This document shows positions 44,989-52,177 of a stretch of 64,000 nt of DNA, one piece after another. The stretch lies in NCBI RefSeq assembly GCF_035918155.1, contig NZ_CP109328.1, positions 930,001-994,000 on the forward strand, written 5' to 3'. Numbering within the stretch: position 1 is the stretch's first letter; each line of letters starts with the position of its first letter. The position numbers and the translations under genes are program-made. Origin of the DNA: Streptomyces sp. NBC_01591. GTDB taxonomy: Bacteria; Actinomycetota; Actinomycetes; Streptomycetales; Streptomycetaceae. The notes below the pieces were generated by a model that saw only the letters and a program-made list of their open reading frames with translations, made no database searches and was not told the origin of the DNA.

Positions 44989-46971
44989 GTAGGCCCGGAG
45001 CGCGGTGCCGGGATTGCTCCCGGTCCGTTTCTCCGGACCTCTCGCCGAACCCGCCGTGCGCCTCTCAGCGCAACGGGCTCTCCACGGTCTCTGCCGTCAG
45101 ACGGGGTTCGCAGGGTGCCATGGGTTGGGGATCCTGCTGGCCCGGTATCGGTAACGGCTGACCGTGACCGATGCGATCTGGAACAGTTCGGCCCCGTCCG
45201 CCGCGATCGGTAGCCACCGCCCGGTGGGGGTGGTGAACCGGCGGCGGACTTCGCCCCAACTCCAGTGGTGACGTTCCCGCAGCATGCGGATCAGACGCCA
45301 CCACACGAAGGCGTCAAGCTTCGTGAAGACATGCTTGGCGACAGCGTGCTTGAAGTAGTTGGCCCAACCGCGCATGATCTGAGTGAGTCTGATCAGCACG
45401 GTGGCGAGATCCTGCTGCGATGTCCTGCCTGTCACAGCACGGACCTTCGCCTTCAAGGACCGGATGGGCCGGTCCGCGATGAAGGTGTAGACGTGCCATC
45501 TGTCCGTGCCTCCTTTGCGTTTCCACTGGATGCGGAAGCCCAGGAAGTCGAACCCATCACTCATGTGCGCGATCCGGGTCTTCGCCTGCGACAGGCGCAA
45601 TCCCAGAGGTTCGAGCACGTCAGCGACTTCTTCGCGCAGTGCCGCAGTGTCGGCCTCGGTGCCGTGCACCAGGACGACGAAGTCGTCCGCGTAGCGGACG
45701 ACCCGCCACGTCGGCCGACCCTTGCGGCGCCGGTGGGCGCGTTTACCTTCGGTGGCCATCGTCCCGCCCGGCTCCCACGTCTCGTGCAGGTGCTCATCGA
45801 GCGCCGACAGAGCAATGTTCGCCAGCAGCGGGGAGAGGATGCCGCCTTGCGGGGTGCCGGTCAACGTCTCCTTGTTCTCACCGAGTTCAGTAAGAATCCC
45901 GGCCTTGAGGAAGGCTTTGACCAGCGACAGGACACGCTTGTCCTTCACCCGATGACGCACTCGGTCCATCAGGGCCGTGTGGTTGATCGAGTCGAAGCAC
46001 GCCTCGATGTCCGCATCCAGCACCCAGCGATATCCCCGGGTGCCGAAATAGTGGATCTCGGCGATGGCGTCCTGGGCCCGCCGTCGGGGCCGGAACCCGT
46101 AGGAGACCGGCTTGAAGTCGGCCTCGAAGATCGGTTCCAGCACCAGTTTCAGCGCTGCCTGAGCGACCCGGTCCGCGATCGTCGGAATCCCGAGTTTACG
46201 GACCTTTCCCGAGCCTCCCGGCTTGGGAATGCTGCGTTCCCGCACCGGCAGAGGACAGAACGCACCGCCCTTGACGGCGACCCGCAGGTCGTTCAGGAAT
46301 CCGGGGACACCGATGGATTCCTCGACGTCGGTGGCGGTCAGGCCGTCGACGCCGGGAGTCCGGGCTCCCCGGTTGCCCGCGACCCGGTCGAACGCCACCA
46401 ACAGCGTCGCCGGATCGTGCACGAAGTTGAACAGGTCATCGAACCGGCGGCCGGGATCGGCCACCGCCCAACGGTGAAGCTTGGCCTGCATCTCCAGTAC
46501 CCGGGCCCGAGGGCCCGGGGCTCCGCCATTCGGCGGGGCATCTTCCGGCATTGCAGCGTCCTTCCCTTCTCGATACCGCTGCCGCCCTTCCCCATGCGGC
46601 CGGCTTTCCCGGCCTCGGAGTACTACGGCGGCTCCGCCCCGTCCCGGACCGATCGGCGGTCGATGCGCCCAGCCCCGGCAGCCTGCTGGAGACAGGTAGC
46701 GGGGCGAGGTTCGGGACGGTTCCCGTGTTCACTGTGGTTCGCTCGACGGAGTAGGAGCCCGACTGTGTCCCTGCGGCATCGCCACGAGTACGCCGCAGGC
46801 TTTCCTCGTGGCCTCCCGGCCAGCTTTCGTAAACCGACCCAGGAGTTGTCAGACCGCCCGAAAGGATGACCCGAGTACGCACCGCTTCCGGCCCAGATCC
46901 ACCAGGTTGGAGCCGGAGGCTCGTTAAGAGACGTAAAACGCCGGTTCCTTGCGTACTCCTCTCCATCACAC
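44989..46971 (-). ncRNA. Group II intron (about 1.98 kb), estimated ends
   Basis: On the minus strand the 5' end is placed at GTGTGATGG (46971, GUGYG consensus). The 3' end is placed at GGGCCTAC (44989, AY consensus) after domains V and VI. Domain V is a 34-nt segment at 45047-45080, from GAGCCC to GGGTTC with the GCGCTGAGAGGCGC centre. The reverse transcriptase lies in domain IV. End positions are inferred from consensus and may be off by a few bases. If they are right, the joined exons give an open frame ending just inside the terminal repeat. Confidence 0.75.
45097..46551 (-). CDS. ltrA: Group II intron reverse transcriptase/maturase
   Basis: A 484-aa intact protein. Reverse transcriptase blocks: RSIPKPGGSGKVRKLGIPT (RT1-2), VLDADIEACFDSINHTALMD (RT3), TLTGTPQGGILSPLLANIAL (RT4), RYADDFVVLVHG with catalytic YADD at 287-290 (RT5), FDFLGFRIQWK (RT7). 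The maturase X domain follows (LATVLIRLTQIMRGWANYFK). There is no C-terminal HNH endonuclease, so mobility would rely on other DNA ends. It lies wholly within the intron RNA and stops 17 nt before domain V. Confidence 0.96.
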   Translation of the reverse strand: MPEDAPPNGGAPGPRARVLEMQAKLHRWAVADPGRRFDDLFNFVHDPATLLVAFDRVAGNRGARTPGVDGLTATDVEESIGVPGFLNDLRVAVKGGAFCPLPVRERSIPKPGGSGKVRKLGIPTIADRVAQAALKLVLEPIFEADFKPVSYGFRPRRRAQDAIAEIHYFGTRGYRWVLDADIEACFDSINHTALMDRVRHRVKDKRVLSLVKAFLKAGILTELGENKETLTGTPQGGILSPLLANIALSALDEHLHETWEPGGTMATEGKRAHRRRKGRPTWRVVRYADDFVVLVHGTEADTAALREEVADVLEPLGLRLSQAKTRIAHMSDGFDFLGFRIQWKRKGGTDRWHVYTFIADRPIRSLKAKVRAVTGRTSQQDLATVLIRLTQIMRGWANYFKHAVAKHVFTKLDAFVWWRLIRMLRERHHWSWGEVRRRFTTPTGRWLPIAADGAELFQIASVTVSRYRYRASRIPNPWHPANPV

Positions 46972-47269
46972 TTGCCGGACCCGCCCCATCTGGCAGTACT
47001 GGTCACGTCCCGGCTTCGTCAGGGCCGCTCTCACCCTCCCCGGCATCACCCGGATCAGGCTGCCCTCAGCTTCAACCCAGCTGCTGCGACAGCGGGTTGG
47101 TGCAGGCCTTCCACCTCCACTCGAACCAACAGCGCCTCACGGCGCAAACAGAAGTTGAGCCAGAACCACTTCTCATCGACATTCCTGGGCCTCTTGACAG
47201 CGAACCGATGCCAAGAACCACCGACATTCGCTCTCCGCTCGCACCTACGCAGCCAAGTGGCCGAGCATC

Positions 47270-48061
47270 GTGGACCGTGCCGCCGACATCGTCACCAGTT
47301 ACGACCGGGTAGGCGGCTGCACCCTCCGGCAGGCGTACTACCGGCTCGTCTCGGAGGGGCTGATCCCGCACACCGCGCCGACGTACCGGCGTCTGTCCTC
47401 CCGTCTCGCCCAGGCCCGACGACAGGAGCGGTTCCCCGACCTCATCGACCCCTTGCGCGAGGTCCACGTCTCCCCGGCCTGGCCGGACGCCGGTGCCTTC
47501 CTCCAGGCCGCGCCCGACTGGTTCGCCCTGGACCGGACCGCAGGCCAGACATCAGCCCTGTACGTGGCCTGCGAGAAGGACACCCTGCGGGCTCAGCTGA
47601 CCGGCTGGCTGGAGCGTACGGGCGTCCCCGTGCTTGTCGTCCGGGGCTTCGGCAGCCAGAGCTACGTACAGGTCGTACGCGAGCGCACCGCCCGCGATCC
47701 GCGACCGGCCGTTCTGCTCTACGTCGGCGACTTCGACGCCTCGGGCGCAGACATCGAACGGGTCCTGCTCACCCACGACCAAGTCCGGGACTACGAATTG
47801 CCCGCGGCTGTGGGGAAGGCCGGCGACCCACGCTGGCCAGGGTTCGCCAGCCGATACAGGCTCGACCCTGGCCGGCCGGTGCAGTGGGAGGTTGAGGCAC
47901 TCGACCCGACCGAGCTTCAGCGCCTGGTCCTCGCTGCCGTCGCCCCGTACATCGACCAAGCCGTCCTCCGCGACCGTATCGCGGAGGAAGAACGGCAACG
48001 GAGGCAACTCAAGGCCTTCGCCGAGGGGTGGCCCCCAAACCGTCCGCCGGGACGTGAGTGA
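47270..48061 (+). CDS. TOPRIM protein resembling topoisomerase VI-A/Spo11 folds
   Basis: A 263-aa protein from GTG 47270. In-frame protein-like sequence lies upstream (SARTYAAKWPSIV), so the true start may be earlier or lost to the mobile element at 44863-47167. The N-terminal winged-helix-like part has TLRQAYYRLVSEGLIPHTAP, with an R-x-x-YY pattern like the catalytic Tyr region of Spo11/Topo VI-A. The TOPRIM core shows ALYVACEKDTLRAQLTGWLE (Glu) and LLYVGDFDASGADIERVLL (DxD). The fold assignment is inference; the role could be DNA cleavage or primase-like. Confidence 0.65.
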   Translation: MDRAADIVTSYDRVGGCTLRQAYYRLVSEGLIPHTAPTYRRLSSRLAQARRQERFPDLIDPLREVHVSPAWPDAGAFLQAAPDWFALDRTAGQTSALYVACEKDTLRAQLTGWLERTGVPVLVVRGFGSQSYVQVVRERTARDPRPAVLLYVGDFDASGADIERVLLTHDQVRDYELPAAVGKAGDPRWPGFASRYRLDPGRPVQWEVEALDPTELQRLVLAAVAPYIDQAVLRDRIAEEERQRRQLKAFAEGWPPNRPPGRE

Positions 48062-48098
48062 CTAGGACACCCCGCAGGTTTCCTCTGCCGCGCTCGAT

Positions 48099-48884
48099 CT
48101 ACCAGCGCATCCCGAGTTCATCGAGGTCTGCCCGCCGCTGCTCGGGGAGCTTTGCGGCGCGTTTGCGGACGTTGTCGAGCCAGGTGCCGAGCTTGACCAC
48201 CACGGGCCCGTCAGCAGCGTCCTGACGGACCGTCGGGACCGCTTCCGCATCCAGCTCCTCAACGTGCTTCCGAGGCACTCGCAGATGCCCCTCACGGGCG
48301 TGGAACCGCCGCGCCGCCGCGAGGTTGACCGCCCACTTCGCATCCTGCGTCTGCTTCACCGGCCGCTCGTCTTCCTCGGCCGGTGTGATCGTGAGGGTGT
48401 TCTCCAGGATCCACTGCTGCACGGGCAGGAGCTGTTCCCACCCGTACCGCTGCGCGTTCACCCAGCGTCCGAGGTCTTCGCCCTGCACGACGACGTCGCC
48501 CGCAGCCTCCGGGAGGGTTCCGCCGGCCTGGACGTGGTTCTGGACCAGTCGGTAGCACCGCTGCCACCCGGTGTCCCAGGCCGGGCACCATCCCGGATCG
48601 ATCGCGTCCAGCTCATCCTGCCGCGCTTGGGTCATCGCGCCGGCTGCCGAGGGGACGGGGAGGCCGGCTGCGCGCAGTTCCTCGTTCTCTCGCGCCCTAC
48701 GGGCCGCCGCCCTCGCGTTTTTCGCCCACACCCCGATGGGATGCCCCTCCCACGTCGCGGTCGTCGGAGGGAGGAATTGGCCGTGGGCGGCGGCGTACTC
48801 CTTGGCGACGGCGATCCCGTCCGCCCAGGCCGCTTCCTGCTCGGACCACACCATCCCGAGCTTTTCCAGCTCGGCTAACGCTGG
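48099..48884 (-). pseudogene. Helicase-associated relic 5 (best copy)
   Basis: The frame from 48884 reads LAELEKLGMVWSEQEAAWAD then QFLPPTTATWEGHPIGVWAK, WCPAWDTGWQRCYRLVQNHV, AVNLAAARRFHAREGHLRVP, KLGTWLDNVRKRAAKLPEQR and ends LGMRW at 48099. Three HA repeats with Trp/Gly landmarks are complete and the natural stop is present. The N-terminal side is cut at about 48885, exactly where transposon-end sequence begins, so the helicase motor was lost. An internal ATG at 48854 could still give a 251-aa product. Confidence 0.8.
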
Positions 48885-49109
48885 GGGTGGTTAGTTGCGG
48901 TGGTGGGTGGTTTGTGAGCTGGGGTGTTGATGATTGATTGAGAACGGTGTCGGGGTGGTTTTGAGGGTGTGGATGGGGGTCTGGCCTGGGGTTGTTGCAG
49001 TTTCGTTGAGACAGGGCGCGGGATGTCGCGGATATGCCCCTGGGTCTAAAGGCACTGGCTGTGTTTTTGCTGGTCAGGACTGTTTTCCTGGTCAGTGCGG
49101 TGGCGGGGG
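48885..49109. repeat. Tn7-like transposon end, copy A
   Basis: A T/G-skewed stretch (GGTGGTGGGTGGTTTG, GGGGTCTGGCCTGGGGTTG, GGCTGTGTTTTTGCTGGTCAGG) unlike its surroundings. It aligns with 59110-59316, sharing GCTGGGGTGTTG, GGTCTGGCCTGGG and CTGTGTTTTTGCTGGTCAGG in order. CTGGTCAG occurs twice at 49068-49104. It cuts the helicase relic and adjoins a TniB fragment, so I read it as a transposon terminus with repeated transposase-binding sites. Confidence 0.5.
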
Positions 49110-49630
49110 TCAGGGCCGTCGTGTACGGGAACGGGGCCGGGTTGGTGCCGGGGTAGGGCGGGGGTGGGTTTCGGCGAGGTGGTCGAGCTGGACGCTGTCG
49201 AGCAAGGGTTTGGTGATTTTTTCGGTGCCGTCACAGATGGCGGTGATCGCGGATTGGCGGATCAGCCGGGTCAGGCTCCCGATCCGGCTCGCGGTCCGCT
49301 GGTGGAGATATGCGGCATGACGGGGGAGGGTTCCGGGCCGATGCTGCTGGAGGTCGAGGGCGTCCTCAAGGCCTGCGATGAGTTCTTTGAACGGCTCGTG
49401 TGTCCCGTGCCGGGCGGGCAGCGGCCCGCACTCGATGAGTGAGGCCCTCCCGGCGAGCTGCGCGCCACGCACACCACTGAACAAAGCGGTCGTGGTGACG
49501 TCGATGCCCGCGTACACGAACGTCGCACCGATGCGTTCGGTGAGGTCTTTGAGGAGGTCGGCACTCTGCGCGCCGGTGGTGGTGCGGGGGTTGAGGCGGT
49601 GGATTGCGGATGCCGCGTTCGGCGATGGCC
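49110..49630 (-). pseudogene. TniB/TnsC-type transposition ATPase, C-terminal part
   Basis: The minus strand reads NPRTTTGAQSADLLKDLTER IGATFVYAGIDVTTTALFSG VRGAQLAGRASLIECGPLPA, then FKELIAGLEDALDLQQHRPG and ASRIGSLTRLIRQSAITAIC DGTEKITKPLLDSVQLDHLA. These are typical of the AAA_22 TniB family after Walker B (IGATFVYAGIDV, GSLTRLIRQSA). The Walker A half is missing. It ends beside the transposon-end repeat. Confidence 0.7.
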
Positions 49631-49760
49631 TGCCACCGCACCTGCAAGATCGGCTACACGACTTGGCGGTACACCATTGTGGGAAGCTCACGTCCACCGC
49701 GCCCGAAGGCTGTCCGGGCTCGCCAAGTACCTTCTGGTGCAGGCGTGTTGGAATGCCTTT

Positions 49761-50228
49761 ATGGTCACTTCCGCTGACGGAACCACGCGCCTGAGCCCGG
49801 ACGAGTTCGCGCACCGCCTGCGTGCCGAGATCGAGCGGATGAGAGACGAGGCGACGCGCCAGAGGAAACTCGCCCACCGCCGGGCCGAGTTCTGGGCCAA
49901 GACGGACATCGCCCTCGGTTTCCCCGCGGCCCTGCTCGCGGGCACGGCGGGAGCGGCAGGACTGGCCTCGGCGGACGTGCGCGTTCCCGCCGCCCTCGCC
50001 GCTCTGGCCTCTGCCGGGTTCGCGGCGGGAGCGGGCTTCCTGCGCAGCGACACCAGGCGACGCGCCAACAAACGCGCCCGGCACGCATGGGCCTCGGTCG
50101 AGGCCAGGGCCATGGTGGCACTGACTCAGGAGCACGTGTCCCACGAGGACCTTGGCGACCTGCTGGAATGCCGCCAGGCTGCGCTGGCGGCCTACGACGG
50201 CGAGGAGCCCCAGCCTGGGTCGTCGTGA
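49761..50228 (+). CDS. SLATT-like two-TM protein
   Basis: A 155-aa protein from ATG 49761. A charged N-terminal helix (FAHRLRAEIERMRDEATRQR KLAHRRAEFW) leads into two hydrophobic segments (IALGFPAALLAGTAGAAGLA; VPAALAALASAGFAAGAGFL). A basic helix (RRRANKRARHAWASVEARA) and a final amphipathic helix follow. This order matches SLATT (SMODS/SLOG-associating two-TM effector) domains, presumed membrane-perforating effectors in defence. No nucleotide cyclase or SLOG partner is adjacent. The assignment rests on topology. Confidence 0.55.
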   Translation: MVTSADGTTRLSPDEFAHRLRAEIERMRDEATRQRKLAHRRAEFWAKTDIALGFPAALLAGTAGAAGLASADVRVPAALAALASAGFAAGAGFLRSDTRRRANKRARHAWASVEARAMVALTQEHVSHEDLGDLLECRQAALAAYDGEEPQPGSS

Positions 50229-50391
50229 TCCGCAGCCCTTCGGCTGCCGCCCCGTGTTGAAGAACTCGGAGTGGGCGACCTGACAGGCGTAGCCGCCCCC
50301 GCGTAGTCGCAGCCGAGCGACGGTGAAGGTCACCGGCAAGATCGGCTGCACCCATGGCGGGACACCATCGGGTGGTGGATCACTGGGTATC

Positions 50392-50625
50392 TGCGGGACA
50401 GGGTCGTGGGATGCCGAGGTCGGTGACGGGCCTCTTCGCGAGACGGGCGGCCTCGGCTTGCTTGGCGCGGAGGAAGGCCAGGGTCGAGTCGATGCCCTCG
50501 GTGTCGCCGGGCCAGTGCTCTTCCTTGGCCTGTTTGCGGCGCAGGAAGGAGGTCCTTCTCGATCTCCGCGAGGCGGGGCAGCATCTTGGGGTTGACCTTG
50601 AGCATGGGGCAGTGGATGCATGAAC
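50392..50625 (-). pseudogene. C-terminal zinc-binding tail of a Tn554-like recombinase
   Basis: The minus strand reads CIHCPMLKVNPKMLPRLAEI EKDLL. After a frameshift near 50552 it continues LRRKQAKEEHWPGDTEGIDS TLAFLRAKQAEAARL. The CIHCPML-PK...RL-EI pattern is the conserved tail of the large recombinase in actinobacterial integrase pairs. The catalytic domain is absent. It may belong with the recombinase relics at 41946-42540, now 8 kb away. Confidence 0.6.
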
Positions 50626-50801
50626 CTTCCCCGTGATGCTGGACCAGAACATCCAGCGAGCGGCGCTCTCATACTCTCGCGAGTAACTGTCGACCATGCC
50701 AACACGGCGCCACTTATGACGCTTTGCAGGCAACGGCACGAGAGCCGCGCCATGGACCGCTGGCGATCCCACCGGAGGCTGAGGGCGGTATCTTCTGCGG
50801 C

Positions 50802-51128
50802 ATGGATCCGCTCACGTTCGATGACGAGGACTTGCACCTGCGCGTGGACCGCGGGATGTTCGAACGGTTCAATCTGAACAGCCCTATACATACCTTCCGG
50901 GTTCCGTTGCGCCGGCTCGGGGCATTGGTGCACGACAAGAAGCCTCACAAGCTGGGCCAGTTGTTCTTCGGCATCGTGCGTGATCCGAACTCCGAGCTCT
51001 ATGGCACCGCTCGGTTCGACTTCAGGTTCGCCGGCTCGGAGGCGGTCCAGGTGCCGCCCGGCGACGAGCCGTTGTTCCGCGCCGGCTTCAGCCAGGTGGC
51101 CGTGCTCGCCGGCCGACGGGTGGTCTGA
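50802..51128 (+). CDS. Small paralogue A of a tandem pair, unknown function
   Basis: A 108-aa protein from ATG 50802; ACCGGAGG at 50771-50778 is too far to be its ribosome site. Beta-rich, with FDDEDLHLRVDRGMFERFNL, HTFRVPLRRLGALV, QLFFGIV and PPGDEPLFRAGFSQVA. The same landmarks recur in the next gene 1 bp downstream, so the pair arose by duplication. The compact beta pattern could be a PH-like domain, but I do not recognise the family. Confidence 0.7.
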   Translation: MDPLTFDDEDLHLRVDRGMFERFNLNSPIHTFRVPLRRLGALVHDKKPHKLGQLFFGIVRDPNSELYGTARFDFRFAGSEAVQVPPGDEPLFRAGFSQVAVLAGRRVV

Positions 51129-51129
51129 G

Positions 51130-51450
51130 ATGGAGTCAAAGGTGTTCGAACACGACGACGTACATATGCGGGTCGATCACGGGATCTTCGAGCTGTTCCG
51201 GCGGAATCGCATCATCGGTTCCTACCGGTCCCCACTGAGCTGGGTGAAGATTCGCGCGGAGGCGCGCAAGGGCGGGCTGACCCGGCTGCACTTCGGCAAC
51301 GTCGAGCAGCTCGACGAACCGATCTACGCGAGCACAACGAGCTCCAGACATTTGCTCGCCACCGTCGAGATCCCCAGCACCGACGAGCCCCTCTACCGCG
51401 CCTTCTTCACCGAACTCGCCCACCTGTCCGACCGCCCGATCGCCCCGTAG
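51130..51450 (+). CDS. Small paralogue B of the tandem pair
   Basis: A 106-aa protein from ATG 51130, one base after the stop of paralogue A. Shared positions: EHDDVHMRVDHGIFELFRRN, GSYRSPLSWVKI, RLHFGNV and STDEPLYRAFFTELA. The two proteins probably form a heterodimer or act on the same ligand. They lie next to a SLATT-like gene and between transposon relics. Confidence 0.7.
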   Translation: MESKVFEHDDVHMRVDHGIFELFRRNRIIGSYRSPLSWVKIRAEARKGGLTRLHFGNVEQLDEPIYASTTSSRHLLATVEIPSTDEPLYRAFFTELAHLSDRPIAP

Positions 51451-51528
51451 CGCGCGGGCAGACCTCCGCCTGAGATCCTCGGTGCGGCCCGTGCATTGCG
51501 GGCCCGTGGGTCACTCACCTGTCCCGCC

Positions 51529-51979
51529 CTCCGTGAAGGGTCCGAGATGGGGGACTCCTTCCCTCGCCGGAGTGGTGCCGGTGACGGTGGACCGCTGCAA
51601 GGCCCGCTATGCCGCGCGCGGGCTGGCTGGTCTGGAGGAGAAACGCCGTGGAGGACCGCGCGATCAGGTGCCGCCGCAGACACGGGGACGGGTGATCGCG
51701 CTCACGAAGATGTCGCCGCCGGCCACTTCGGGTCTGTCGCACTGGTCGACGCGGACCTTGGCTGATCACCTGAAGCGGCGCGAGGGCATCTCGGTGTCCT
51801 GGCATTACGTCGCGAGGATCTGGCGCGAGGAGAACCTCAAGCCGCACCGCAGCGGAACATTCAAGGTTTCGAAGGACCCGGCGTTCGCGGACAAGGTGGC
51901 CGACGTGATCGGCCTCTCCCTGGCCCCTCCGGGCGGCGCGGTGGTGCTGTCCATCGACGAGAAGACGCAGATCGTGTGA
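51529..51979 (+). pseudogene. IS630-family transposase, N-terminal half
   Basis: The frame reads TVDRCKARYAARGLAGLEEK RRGGPRDQVPPQ, STRTLADHLKRREGISVSWH YVARIWREENLKPHRSGTFK and VVLSIDEKTQI before stopping. Intact relatives continue DEKTQIQALDRTQ. The break right after the first catalytic Asp (SIDEK) marks a truncation at about 51975. 51980-52177 shows no gene. Confidence 0.8.
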
Positions 51980-52177
51980 CCGGGCTGAGGTTCTTGATGC
52001 TGCTCGTTCGACTGCATGTGGAGTGGGTGGAGGGCCGCACTCAAGATGGCCTTCCGCCTCGCATCGGCCCACCTGTCGGTGAGTTCGTCACCTTCACCCC
52101 GCACTCCTCATGAAACCGAGCCCCCGAAGACCCTCGGCCAGGAGCGTCGACGTCCCCGCCCGCCGCGCCGAGCTTCG

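Larger units (their letters stand above)
44863..47167. mobile_element. Inverted-repeat element with 8-bp duplication carrying a group II intron
   Basis: Perfect 20-bp inverted repeats: GGTTCTGGCTCAACTTCTGT at 44863-44882 and its complement at 47148-47167. Both sides are flanked by the direct repeat ACTTCTCA (44855-44862 and 47168-47175). The 8-bp duplication and end sequence fit the ISL3 family. No transposase is present; nearly all of the 2305 bp is a group II intron with its reverse transcriptase. Only 106 bp (left) and 176 bp (right) of other sequence remain. Confidence 0.85.
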
